A stretch of DNA of 64,000 nucleotides, taken from positions 42,540 through 106,539 of the forward strand of contig NZ_BBJB01000069.1 of NCBI RefSeq assembly GCF_016584665.1. The letters run 5' to 3'. The notes under the pieces were generated by a model that was not told the DNA's origin, did not search any database, and was given only the letters and a program-made list of their open reading frames with translations. Below are positions 9,183-17,450 of this stretch, one piece after another. The translations under genes were made by a program, and so were the position numbers. The DNA is from Pseudanabaena sp. lw0831. Lineage in GTDB: Bacteria > Cyanobacteriota > Cyanobacteriia > Pseudanabaenales > Pseudanabaenaceae. Each line of letters starts with the position of its first letter. The first letter of the stretch is position 1.

Positions 9183-11858
9183 TTAATCTCTCAGTTTGTA
9201 TTTAACGACCCAAGTACGAAAGAGTTCGACTGCGATCGCAAATTGGGTTTCGCCATTGTTTAAATTGTGGATAACATCGTGATCTTTGAGTGTTTTGAGG
9301 GCGGATTGCAGAGACTCACTAGGTAGATTAGTTTGCGAGATTAATTCTGATTCGGTGAGTCCTTGGGGATGGGGAGCTAAGGCTTTGAGGATTTCATGTT
9401 GATTTGTTGCCCCTTCGGCGGCTTGTTGCCAGACTCCATTGAAGTAGTTGATGCCTGTGTTAAAAAAGTTTTCGCCTGAGCAGACGGTGTGGACATCACC
9501 GATGGTGAAAGTGCGATCGCGGGGTTTGCCTTGCTCGAATACATAGTCGTTAAATAGTCGCACGAGTTGGAAGCCGATTAGTTGGGTGAGGTAGGGCTGT
9601 CCGTTGGTGAGGTCGTAGATATAGTCAAGGGCGGCGGGTTCGTATTCGAGGAGGAATTCGGGATCGGGGTTGGCGAGGACTTGGTGGGTTGCCTCACGGG
9701 TGAGGAAGGCGACGGAGATAGGAATAAAGCTGGCATAGAAGGGCTGGAAGTAGTCGGCGTTCATTTCTTGGAGGGTGTGCAGTCCTGCAAAGGCGAAGGC
9801 GAGTTTGCTGCTCATTTGCACCATACCCCGCAGGAATCCGAGAAAGTCTTTGCTGAGTTTACCTGCATCGATCAGTTCTTCGATTTTCTCGAATTCGTCG
9901 AGGGCAATGATTAGTCCTGTGCCTGTAAAGTCTTTTTCGACATGTTGGAGATAGCGACGAAAGGCGGTTTCGGGGAACTGGAAGAGGTCGTTATTGCTTG
10001 GGGCGGTGATGTCGGTGACTTCTTGGATTGCGTCACAAATTGCCATGAGAATGTCGGTGATGCCGTTGGGAGCGCTGCCGATGCTGAGGAGGTTAACATA
10101 GGCGACGCTGACTTGGGAATTAACTTTGGTTGTGGCGTTGCGAAGTATGGAGGTTTTACCCATGCGGCGATGTCCATAAAGGATAACTGATTGTGGAGAA
10201 GAGTTTATAAACCAGAGTTCTTTGAGCTGCCCAAGAAGATCTTCTCGTCCAATAAAACGTTCTCCCATAACAGGATCACCGATAGTGTAGGGATTAGCGA
10301 TAGGTCTCTTAATTTCAACCTGTCCAATTTCAGCAGCAACCGCTAAAAGAATATCCCGCCAAATAATAGTAATGTTTTGGATGATTGGTCTTTCGATACG
10401 AGCGTCTTCAGGAGGAAGCAATAACAATTCATCTTGAATTTCTGTAATGAAGCCTAATGCTCGGTTGAGAGAAAAAGAACGTACAGTTGGCGATGAAACT
10501 GAATCTACAAGACGTATATTTTCTAAAACAAGAATAAGCTTTTTGATTGCAGACCAAGTAGTAGGTCTAAGTAATTGAGAGGTAGTCAAAATTGACGGCT
10601 TTAGTTTAAGAAGTTTAGGTATACTACGTGCATCATTGAAGTCGCCTAATATTCTAGTAATCATATGCATTTCTTCACCGTTTTTGATATGCTTTAACTC
10701 TTCAAATATTGTTTCAGATCTCCAAAGATTGGTTCCAATCATATCTTTTTCATTCGCAGATTTATCTAAATACCAAAAGCCTTTTATAACTGAGCAATAT
10801 GTAGTAAAGCCTTGGTTTTGATTAGCATTCCATCTATTAAAGAAAAATGTTCTATAGAAAAACCAAAAAACCCCTTCGCTAAATTTAAGTTTTAACAGAA
10901 GTTCATTAAGAGAACCAGAAATATATATAAGAATATCCCAATCCTCAATAAGATTACTTAGTATCGCTATACGCTCAATTAAAAGATTGGATGGTGTGAC
11001 AGCTAATTTTTCATTAATTGCTATTTGAATAGGTATAAATTGACGAGAATACTGTAGTAATTGTTTAGCATTTATTATCCCTTTTCTCCAATCATTCTCT
11101 AGCCAAATATTTAACTGACGAGTAAGACGTGAAAATTTTAGAGTCGTAATTCTTGGAATTCGCCAAATAGAGAGAACCCAGTCATCAGGTCTAAAAATTA
11201 TAACAAGAATAGTAATTACTACTATGGTGACTGATAAGTTGTCCGCCATTCCTACAGTTAAACTATCGACAAACCCAGTTACTACCCCGCTTGTTATCCC
11301 CCCTGCTATCATACCCAATAATATTCTTGAAAAGTCACCTGTTATACCCTCTCCAATGCCAATTCCCAATAATCCTCCAATTAAAATAGAAGCTAAACGA
11401 AAAGTACTTGAGAAAGCATTTACCACACTAACTATTAAACTAAATGTCAACACACCTGCTATTTTAAAAGCTAAAAATACTCCTACTAATCCACCAAATA
11501 CTATCCCTGTTAGCAACCCAATTGCCATCTTATACCAGTTAATTTGCAGACCTATTATGTCCAAACAACCACCAATTACAATAGGAGTAGAAATTGTAAG
11601 AAGAAAGCACATTATTATCAGTTGCCTTTTAAAATGGCTATTCTTAAATAATTGCCATCGTTGTCGCCATGTTAGCGACTTTGATTTATGTGGAGGCTCA
11701 CAAAAGGTTTCTGTATACCAACGAATCGCTTGTGGAAAATAGAACACCCAATAGAGCAGTAATAGATAATCAAGTGGATTCCAGAGTGATAGAGGACGCT
11801 TGAGTTTTGGCGCGAGGTCAAGGAGTGGGACTTGTGATGTGGATGTTTCTTCAGTCAT
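9183..11858 (-). CDS. Membrane-anchored AAA/STAND-like ATPase with C-terminal winged helix
   Basis: 891 residues. Residues 78-222 form a Gly-rich block of several hydrophobic segments. Residues 225-520 are a helical region I do not recognise. From about 530 there is an AAA-like P-loop module: GERFIGREDLL, Walker A GHRRMGKTS (562-570), Walker B LIIALDEFE (648-656) and AFAFAGLHTL. Residues 820-885 look like a winged helix (LTESELISQTNLP). This matches prokaryotic AAA-like/STAND ATPases that serve as signalling switches; the function here is unknown. It lies 5 bp after the second ATPase gene with no separate ribosome site, so translation is probably coupled. It is the last gene of the operon starting at brnT. 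Confidence 0.8.
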   Translation of the reverse strand: MTEETSTSQVPLLDLAPKLKRPLSLWNPLDYLLLLYWVFYFPQAIRWYTETFCEPPHKSKSLTWRQRWQLFKNSHFKRQLIIMCFLLTISTPIVIGGCLDIIGLQINWYKMAIGLLTGIVFGGLVGVFLAFKIAGVLTFSLIVSVVNAFSSTFRLASILIGGLLGIGIGEGITGDFSRILLGMIAGGITSGVVTGFVDSLTVGMADNLSVTIVVITILVIIFRPDDWVLSIWRIPRITTLKFSRLTRQLNIWLENDWRKGIINAKQLLQYSRQFIPIQIAINEKLAVTPSNLLIERIAILSNLIEDWDILIYISGSLNELLLKLKFSEGVFWFFYRTFFFNRWNANQNQGFTTYCSVIKGFWYLDKSANEKDMIGTNLWRSETIFEELKHIKNGEEMHMITRILGDFNDARSIPKLLKLKPSILTTSQLLRPTTWSAIKKLILVLENIRLVDSVSSPTVRSFSLNRALGFITEIQDELLLLPPEDARIERPIIQNITIIWRDILLAVAAEIGQVEIKRPIANPYTIGDPVMGERFIGREDLLGQLKELWFINSSPQSVILYGHRRMGKTSILRNATTKVNSQVSVAYVNLLSIGSAPNGITDILMAICDAIQEVTDITAPSNNDLFQFPETAFRRYLQHVEKDFTGTGLIIALDEFEKIEELIDAGKLSKDFLGFLRGMVQMSSKLAFAFAGLHTLQEMNADYFQPFYASFIPISVAFLTREATHQVLANPDPEFLLEYEPAALDYIYDLTNGQPYLTQLIGFQLVRLFNDYVFEQGKPRDRTFTIGDVHTVCSGENFFNTGINYFNGVWQQAAEGATNQHEILKALAPHPQGLTESELISQTNLPSESLQSALKTLKDHDVIHNLNNGETQFAIAVELFRTWVVKYKLRD

Positions 11859-11863
11859 GGGTT

Positions 11864-12742
11864 TTAGCGATATTGACGATAAAGATCAAAACAAGCTTTC
11901 ATCAGTTTTTGTGGATGCCCTTGGCTATCTAGCCACAATTTTTCCATTTCCTCCTCACTAAAGCAAACTCCAGTATTTTCTATCTTTACAGTCACAAATC
12001 TTCGTACTATTTCCTTTGACCAAGGCTTAAGCTCCACGCGCAAACAAATCCCCTGAAAAGGCGAAGTCATTCCATTCTCTTTGCTGTCTGGAAATAGCCG
12101 ATCGAGCGGCGTACAAGCAGCCACCACCAAACGCAGCGATCCATCCTCAGCAAACGCACGTAAGCGATCGCGAATCTCCCTTGTAAAGCCATTACCTTGC
12201 AGATTTTCTTTCTCATCTAACAGCAACAACACCCGCCTTGACCTCATTGCACGGTTTAAGTTAATACCAGTAGAGTTGGCAATACCTAACTCCTCACAAA
12301 AAGACTCATAAAACTCCGCCTCAGTATGCACTTTCTGCAAATTTAGATAAACTGGCTCCCATTTCCCTGTCAGTGCTGAAGCCGCAAGATGCTTGATTTG
12401 ATGCAATATTGAAGACTTACCAATTTGGCGATCGCCCAACAACTCCACCCCACTACCAGCGTTCAAAATTTCAAAAATTTCGCGTAACTCTTTCTCTCGA
12501 TTAAAAAATTGCTCGGATTGCTCAATTCTGCCATTAAGCGGCTGAAATGGATTTGCAATTACCTGTGACAATCTTTGCGGCGCTCCTTTTGATTCACTCG
12601 ATTCAGTTTTTTGGTGTGAATTATGATAAATATTTTGGATAAGCTGCACATGAATATCACGACCAGCACTAACATCTTTCAGCCCTGATTGCGCGATCTC
12701 GTCTTGCGTTCCTTGATTCTTAAAATCTGAGTTTTCAGTCAT
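11864..12742 (-). CDS. AAA-like ATPase with N-terminal GRDI-type strand motif
   Basis: 292 residues. Residues 23-40 (DVSAGRDIHVQLIQNIYH) resemble the short beta segments found before nucleotide-binding modules in cyanobacterial STAND-type proteins. The ATPase follows: NPFQPLNGRI, FFNREKELREI, Walker A GDRQIGKSS (103-111) and Walker B VLLLLDEKE (171-179), where Lys interrupts the more usual DEFE/DEIE. It ends near LWLDSQGHPQKLMKACFDLY, a helical lid typical of the family. There is no fused effector, so partner proteins (the larger ATPase, the toxin pair) may supply the output. It starts 9 bp after the antitoxin gene. The domain is clear; the role is not known. Confidence 0.8.
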   Translation of the reverse strand: MTENSDFKNQGTQDEIAQSGLKDVSAGRDIHVQLIQNIYHNSHQKTESSESKGAPQRLSQVIANPFQPLNGRIEQSEQFFNREKELREIFEILNAGSGVELLGDRQIGKSSILHQIKHLAASALTGKWEPVYLNLQKVHTEAEFYESFCEELGIANSTGINLNRAMRSRRVLLLLDEKENLQGNGFTREIRDRLRAFAEDGSLRLVVAACTPLDRLFPDSKENGMTSPFQGICLRVELKPWSKEIVRRFVTVKIENTGVCFSEEEMEKLWLDSQGHPQKLMKACFDLYRQYR

Positions 12743-12751
12743 TTCATAAGC

Positions 12752-13060
12752 CTATCGCACAACTTCAGCCTGAATTTCCCGAATTATAATTGAAATCTCC
12801 TCCTTAGAGTCAATATGTCTCGCTAAAACCGCCGAAGTCGTCGCGAATGTTTTCTCTAACAGGCGATCGCTAAACAACTTAGCCGCATCTTGACGCAAAC
12901 CTTGACCGATATAAAACTTTAACAACCCATCAATCGACATATCTCGACTAGTCGCCACCTCTTCAAGTGATCGCATCGCCTCAACAGGAATTTGCAACGA
13001 TACCACCTCAGTCTCACGAGATTTAATCTGCAATGTAATTACTTCATCAGTTTGACTCAT
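12752..13060 (-). CDS. Antitoxin-like protein paired with BrnT-type toxin
   Basis: The frame is open from further upstream, but ATG 13060 is preferred: it gives a 102-residue protein starting MSQTDEVITLQIKSRE and overlaps the end of the toxin frame in the usual TA way. The N-terminal half looks like a short strand plus helices (VSLQIPVEAMRSLEEVATSR), compatible with a ribbon-helix-helix-like DNA-binding antitoxin, followed by a long helical tail. It is not a close match to classical BrnA, so the antitoxin role rests on its position behind a BrnT-like gene. Its stop is 9 bp before the small ATPase, tying the TA pair to the ATPases. Confidence 0.65.
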   Translation of the reverse strand: MSQTDEVITLQIKSRETEVVSLQIPVEAMRSLEEVATSRDMSIDGLLKFYIGQGLRQDAAKLFSDRLLEKTFATTSAVLARHIDSKEEISIIIREIQAEVVR

Positions 13061-13340
13061 ACAATTTCCTCTCATTACGAGTAGCAGGACGTGCCGAAAG
13101 GATTCACGATCGCCGATTGCGATCGACGTATACCACAAGCAGCAACCGTTGCATTAGTGAATAGCCAATAATAAACTCACGCAACTCATCATTAACAGTA
13201 GCATCACCACTTTGGTAAAAAGGATCTAAAAAAACTTCAGCAGCCTCCTCAAAAGTAACAGCATGTTTATCGATATTGCTTTGAGCTTTGTTAGCGTCCC
13301 ACTCAAACTCACTGCCCTGTAACCGATAGATAAAGTTCAT
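13047..13340 (-). pseudogene. brnT: BrnT-family toxin gene interrupted by an in-frame TGA
   Basis: BrnT (DUF497) toxins are small RNase-like proteins. Residues 1-78 show the family pattern: FEWDANKAQSNIDKHAVTFE, then EAAEVFLDPF and IIGYSLMQRLLLVVYVDR. A TGA at 13104-13106 then stops translation, yet the same frame continues for 18 codons, ILSARPATRNERKLYESN, which is the conserved BrnT C-terminus (normally R-I-x-SAR-A-T-ER-YE). The TGA sits where an Arg codon CGA is expected, so one C-to-T change explains it. Without the tail the toxin is probably inactive. The end of the original frame overlaps the antitoxin ATG. Confidence 0.8.
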
Positions 13341-13435
13341 AAGTTTGCTTTCAATCTCTTAACCCAATCGAAAGTTTTTTTAGCCCTAATAATTAGCTGA
13401 TTAGTATCGACATTAGCAGCACGCTCAAAAGCATG
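13337..13435 (-). pseudogene. 5'-truncated gene remnant upstream of brnT
   Basis: Thirty-two codons without a start, ending AKKTFDWVKRLKANL and a TGA that overlaps the brnT ATG (TTATGA). Such stop-start overlap is typical of a translated upstream gene, so this looks like the tail of a gene whose 5' part was lost at the junction with the adaptor gene. The frame is closed immediately upstream by TGA, within about 15 bp of where adaptor-gene sequence begins. I do not recognise the family. Confidence 0.45.
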
Positions 13436-13459
13436 TCACCACAAGAAGAGACTCTTTTT

Positions 13460-14794
13460 TTATGGCTTTTTCTCTGGGAGTTTCACAAATACGCGATCGC
13501 CTACCTTTGCACCGCTTAAAATCTGAGTCTGATTGTCTACAGTCGTACCAATCGTCACAGGTTGGAATATGGGCTTGCCCTTTTCATCAGCAATTAATAA
13601 ACCAGTTTTGCCTTCTTGCGTAACGATCGCCACCGTCGGCACAACCAGCGCACCATCAATTTGTTTGCCAATAAAGCGCAAATCCGTATTCATTCCCGAT
13701 TGCAACTTGTCTTTGCCAGTTTCTAAAGTTACACGCACCTGAAATGACGTGACATTCTGCTCAATGATCGCTTCAGGCGCAATCAAACGCACTTTGCCCT
13801 TAAAAACCTCAGACGGAAAAGCATCGGCAACAATTTCTACCTCTTGACCGATTTTAATTTGCGAAATATCCACTTCAGGGACTTTAGCAATGATCTCTAA
13901 GCCATTAGCGATCGCCACAATTGAAGTCGATGATGAGGAATTGCTTGCCGAAGCTGTCGTTGTTGGCGTGACAAAGGCTCCTGCATTGGCATATTTTTGG
14001 GTGATGATCCCCGCAAAAGGAGCGCGAATAATCGTATCTTCGATCTGGACTTCGATGATTCTGATACCAGCGATCGCTTGGGCGAGTTGTGCTTCAGCTT
14101 GAGCAACATCTTCAACACGGCTGCCATTGCGTGTTTCTTCTAATAAACGATTAGCCTCAACCAAATTAGCTTGAGCCGTTTGCAAATCAGCCTGAGCGCT
14201 GCGATCATCGGTTACAACTTCATCAAAGCGATCTCTAGAAATTGCGCCTTCAGTTTGTAAACTCCGAAAGCGAGACGTTTTCATATTGGTTAAAGCTAAA
14301 CGCGATCGCGCCGCATCTAAACGACCACGAGCTGACTCGACTCTAGCCTGAGCAGCAGCAATATCTTCAAGACGACTACCATTGCGTAATTTGGCTAAAT
14401 TAGCCTCACTGGCGGCGGCACTAGCTTGGGCTTGATAAAGTTGCGGAATCAAGTTCGCGTTGTCCATTCTGGCAATCACCTGCCCCCGATTTACTTTTGC
14501 CCCTTGCTCAACTAATAGCTCAATTAGTTTTCCAGCCTGCTTCGGACTGAGGTTCACGGTTTCAATTGGGACAACAGATCCGCTAGATTTAATTTTGATC
14601 GCTAAAGACTTAGACTCGACTTGTTCGGTTTTATCATTGACCGTAGTTGAGCTTTGATCCTTACCAGCTAGAGCCCGAAAGACAATAAATCCGCCGCCTA
14701 GCAGAACAACGAGTAAAACTACGACTAACCAAGGCTTTTTCCAAAGACTTTTGAGCTTATTATTTTCTTGTTTTGGGGAAACAGTAGTTTGCAT
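13460..14794 (-). CDS. HlyD/RND-type efflux periplasmic adaptor
   Basis: Membrane-fusion protein that links an inner-membrane pump to an outer-membrane channel. 444 residues: a cytoplasmic N-terminus, one transmembrane helix (about 20-44, VVVLLVVLLGGGFIVF), a biotinyl-lipoyl half (VNLSPKQAGKLIELLVEQGA), a long Ala-rich coiled hairpin (about 120-235), the second lipoyl half (IIRAPFAGIITQKYANAG), a beta-barrel and a membrane-proximal domain ending GDRVFVKLPEKKP. No pump or TolC gene is adjacent. Its last ~130 bp are duplicated at 8992-9135, so the sequence that originally lay downstream is now separated by the ATPase segment. Confidence 0.92.
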   Translation of the reverse strand: MQTTVSPKQENNKLKSLWKKPWLVVVLLVVLLGGGFIVFRALAGKDQSSTTVNDKTEQVESKSLAIKIKSSGSVVPIETVNLSPKQAGKLIELLVEQGAKVNRGQVIARMDNANLIPQLYQAQASAAASEANLAKLRNGSRLEDIAAAQARVESARGRLDAARSRLALTNMKTSRFRSLQTEGAISRDRFDEVVTDDRSAQADLQTAQANLVEANRLLEETRNGSRVEDVAQAEAQLAQAIAGIRIIEVQIEDTIIRAPFAGIITQKYANAGAFVTPTTTASASNSSSSTSIVAIANGLEIIAKVPEVDISQIKIGQEVEIVADAFPSEVFKGKVRLIAPEAIIEQNVTSFQVRVTLETGKDKLQSGMNTDLRFIGKQIDGALVVPTVAIVTQEGKTGLLIADEKGKPIFQPVTIGTTVDNQTQILSGAKVGDRVFVKLPEKKP

Positions 14795-14838
14795 CGAGAT
14801 TTAGCCTGACCAAAGCTGACAGAATAAGAAATTAAATC

Positions 14839-14947
14839 TATAAGTATCTAGGCACAATTAAATATAAAACCCCAAAATCTGTACCGCCCACGTAGCGGGC
14901 GGTACAGATTTTGGCTCTGTTTTTTTAATTATGCCGGGGTACTTATA
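14839..14947. mobile_element. MITE-like hairpin element, family B (TAAGTATCT...GGCA ends)
   Basis: About 109 bp. Outer inverted ends 14839-14860 and 14926-14947 (TATAAGTA-4-GGCA-AATTA type, 5 mismatches in 22) enclose a perfect 18-bp stem, 14872-14889 with 14897-14914, loop ACGTAGC. It is similar over its full length, in inverted orientation, to 54171-54275, and the stem base pairs that differ between the two copies have changed on both sides. It has no coding capacity, so it would be a non-autonomous element. Confidence 0.75.
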
Positions 14948-15014
14948 AATAAGTTATGGTATTAGCGTTTATTTTGCATCACCCCTCAGCATCATTGCCA
15001 TAAGATTATCGCGA

Positions 15015-15071
15015 CCAAAACCCAAAGAATAACGGTAGCGCTTCGCGCTACCGTTATTCTTTGGGTTTTGG
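15015..15071. repeat. Hairpin with 27-bp perfect arms abutting the FHA-cyclase gene
   Basis: Arms 15015-15041 and 15045-15071 are exact reverse complements with loop TTC. The outer CCAAAACCCAAAG is the conserved border seen in several hairpins here, while the inner AATAACGGTAGCGC stem is unique to this copy. It ends 3 bp before the first possible start codon of the next gene. Confidence 0.8.
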
Positions 15072-15074
15072 TTT

Positions 15075-16208
15075 TTGACCGATTACTTGCAACCATCAAA
15101 AAAACGGTATATTAGCAAAAGCAAAGACTCAAAGAGACGCGAACAATTCTTAGATCCACTCGTAAATTTATATTTGAGGGTTAATAACCTTGTGAGTCAG
15201 CCTGCCACAATTTGGGATGAAAAACCACATATCGTACTTCACAGATCTGACGATACGATGCAGATTCCTCTTGTGAATGCTTATTCTTGGACATTAGGGC
15301 GTGGCTCAGAAAATGATATTCCCCTGTCCGACAAATGTGCATCGCGAAACCACGCCATGTTTCAAATTGTTGGAGAAAGCAGTTATTTTCTGATCGATCT
15401 TGGTAGTCGCAATGGTTCATTTGTGAATGGCAAGCGAGTTACCATTCCTGTGAGCTTAAAAAATGGCGATCGCATCATTCTTGGCGAAACAAAGTTAGAA
15501 TTTTACTGCCCAGAAACAATCACATCCCCCGATACCAACGCACGTAAAAACGAAGAGAATACCGATGCAGCCGCGACTGCCATGCTTCATAAGCGGCAAT
15601 TAATTACGGTGTTAGTAGTTGATATTCGGGACTTTACGAAACTAACGCAACAAATGGATGAGCAGATTCTTTCAGAAGCGATCGGGACATGGTTCCGTCG
15701 CGCTGGAGAGATCATCGATCGCCATGGCAGTTGGGTAGATAAATATATTGGCGATGCAGTCATGACCGTCTGGATTCATGATGCTGGGATCGGTTCAGAG
15801 ACTGTGGCAACCCAAGATATGCTCAAGGTCTATCGCGCTCTGCATGAGCTTTATGAAATGAGCAATGAACTTAATCAACAGTTTGAATTACCATTTCAAT
15901 TGCGCGTCGGTGCAGGCGTAAATACGGGATATGCGATGGTTGGACAAATGGGAACTAGTGAGCATCCAGACTACACAGCTCTTGGGGATACGGTTAATGC
16001 CGCCTTTCGATTGGAGTCATCAACTAAGCAATTGGGACTAGATGTGGCGATCGGTTCTGCGACTTACAGTCATACGCCCTATGCTGCGGTTTTGTTGCCG
16101 CTCAAACAATATTCTGTGGAGCTTAAAGGCTACACGACTCCCACAGTTACCTATGCTGGCACTTTTACTGAATTAGGTACATACATTCAGAAGCTAGACG
16201 CAGAATAA
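15075..16208 (+). CDS. FHA domain-class III adenylate/guanylate cyclase
   Basis: 377 residues. An FHA domain (about 72-150: WTLGRGSENDIPLSD, CASRNHAMFQI, DLGSRNGSFVNGKRV) for phospho-threonine recognition precedes a class III nucleotidyl cyclase domain (about 175-365). The metal-binding Asp residues are in VVDIRDFTKL and GDAVMTVW, and the transition-state region is GDTVNAAFRLES. This predicts cAMP or cGMP synthesis controlled by protein phosphorylation. The first usable start in frame is TTG 15075, since TAG at 15036 closes the frame within the adjoining hairpin. No ribosome site is visible, so the original 5' end may have been altered by the hairpin. Confidence 0.9.
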   Translation: MTDYLQPSKKRYISKSKDSKRREQFLDPLVNLYLRVNNLVSQPATIWDEKPHIVLHRSDDTMQIPLVNAYSWTLGRGSENDIPLSDKCASRNHAMFQIVGESSYFLIDLGSRNGSFVNGKRVTIPVSLKNGDRIILGETKLEFYCPETITSPDTNARKNEENTDAAATAMLHKRQLITVLVVDIRDFTKLTQQMDEQILSEAIGTWFRRAGEIIDRHGSWVDKYIGDAVMTVWIHDAGIGSETVATQDMLKVYRALHELYEMSNELNQQFELPFQLRVGAGVNTGYAMVGQMGTSEHPDYTALGDTVNAAFRLESSTKQLGLDVAIGSATYSHTPYAAVLLPLKQYSVELKGYTTPTVTYAGTFTELGTYIQKLDAE

Positions 16209-16212
16209 CAAT

Positions 16213-16284
16213 TACAAGAACTTACAAAAAAGAGGTAGAGGCAATTCATTAATTGCCTCTACCTCTTTTTCGTAAGTTCTTGTA
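16213..16284. terminator. Large hairpin between convergent genes
   Basis: A 72-bp inverted repeat (outer TACAAGAACTTAC with GTAAGTTCTTGTA; inner AAAAAGAGGTAGAGGCAATT with its exact complement, loop CATT; one mismatch between the two parts). It lies 4 bp after the cyclase stop and faces the convergent peptidase gene, so it can end both transcripts. The core GGCAATTCAT..AATTGCC is shared with 39494-39521 and 59965-60010. Confidence 0.7.
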
Positions 16285-16293
16285 GACAAAGAA

Positions 16294-16332
16294 AGAGATG
16301 ATGTGATGCGCATAGCGCAGCACATCATCTCT
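16294..16332. repeat. Hairpin, 18-bp arms with one mismatch, loop ATA
   Basis: AGAGATGATGTGATGCGC pairs with GCGCAGCACATCATCTCT. It is 5 bp downstream of the peptidase stop on the minus strand and could end that transcript. The core GCGCATAGCGC belongs to the GCGxxxxGCG loop type common in this window. Confidence 0.7.
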
Positions 16333-16337
16333 ATTCT

Positions 16338-17270
16338 TTAATCTTTAAAACTATTAGAAGCTAAATCGAGAGTTACTTGGCGAAGCTGTAAATAATCCAT
16401 AGGATCGACAGCAGTTCTGCCATCGGGTTGGATCTCAAAATGCAGATGTGGCCCAGTACTCCGTCCTGTTGAACCGACTTCCGCGATCGCCTGTCCCTTA
16501 TTAATAACCTGTCCCTTGGATACATACACCTTGTTGGTGTGGGCATAAAGCGTCAATTCGCCATTCTCATGACGCAACTCGACAACATTGCCATAGCCAT
16601 CATCCGTCCATCCCGAATAAGTGACTACCCCATCTGCCGCAGCAAAAATTGGTGTGCCTGTGGGAGCCGCAAAATCAACTCCTTTATGCAATTTTCGCTC
16701 ACCCGTAATGGGATGTACTCGCCATCCGAATCCAGAACTGATAGCTGCTCCTGTTACAGGCAAAGTAAAGTTAGAAATACTGTTAAGGTCGATCGCAGAA
16801 ATGCTTTGAGGAAGTTGCATTGTCCAGCGTCCTGGCTGTCTAGATTTGAGGCGGAGATCTTGTGGATTAAGCTTAACTTCTGGCGAAAACTCCACCACCA
16901 TTCTGGTGGTATTCGCATCGACTTGACCGACTCGTACAGCTTGCACTCCACGTCCTACGCGCCGTCTTACCGTTGGCCCCTGATAGACAATCCCTGGTAA
17001 GTCAATCACGATGCGCGTAGGATTGCTAATTACTGTTCCTCTTGGCTCAATGTCATTTTTGACAGAAAACTCAATCCTGCTATCGGTCAAATCATAGACA
17101 AAGGTTTCGAGACGATTTGCCTGTGCTGTGGGTGTGGCGATCGCTAAACTACTAGTCAAGCCACACAGAGTCAGTGATAGCAGACGCAGGTTCAGGGATT
17201 TGGATTTATTGGCTAATTTGTGATTGGTCAATAAATTAAATTGGTGGGAGCGAGACATAAAGTTTTGCAT
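16338..17270 (-). CDS. AMIN domain-M23 (LytM-type) peptidoglycan endopeptidase
   Basis: Secreted cell-wall hydrolase or hydrolase activator. After a signal peptide (LRLLSLTLCGLTSSLAIATP, cleavage probably after TAQA) there is an AMIN domain (RVGRGVQAVRVGQVDANTTR, MVVEFSP) that targets it to the wall, then an M23 domain with HKGVDFAAPTGTPIFAA (zinc His and Asp), GYGNVVELRHENG and GPHLHFEIQP (catalytic His-x-His). The motifs are complete, so it is probably active. The frame extends to a GTG at 17327, but ATGs at 17270 or 17258 place the signal peptide more naturally; neither has a clear ribosome site. Convergent with the FHA-cyclase. Confidence 0.9.
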   Translation of the reverse strand: MQNFMSRSHQFNLLTNHKLANKSKSLNLRLLSLTLCGLTSSLAIATPTAQANRLETFVYDLTDSRIEFSVKNDIEPRGTVISNPTRIVIDLPGIVYQGPTVRRRVGRGVQAVRVGQVDANTTRMVVEFSPEVKLNPQDLRLKSRQPGRWTMQLPQSISAIDLNSISNFTLPVTGAAISSGFGWRVHPITGERKLHKGVDFAAPTGTPIFAAADGVVTYSGWTDDGYGNVVELRHENGELTLYAHTNKVYVSKGQVINKGQAIAEVGSTGRSTGPHLHFEIQPDGRTAVDPMDYLQLRQVTLDLASNSFKD

Positions 17271-17450
17271 GGGAACGTTGCGCTGTAGGACGGTTGAGAG
17301 CAAGCTACAAGCCGTACAAAAATGCACAAAAAGTCTTGTGATAAGACTTGTAGAAGGCTAGGGATAGTGCTCTGAAGATTTGCGTAACGGGAACGAGTGA
17401 GATTCTACATCAATTTTGATGAAATATGACAACTCGCGATTATTAGTCAG

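Noticed and set aside
11224..11742. 172-codon plus-strand frame opposite the membrane block of the large ATPase
   Set aside because: Its Pro/Ile/Asn-rich composition is the complement of Gly/Ile codons in the real gene; no domain pattern or ribosome site.
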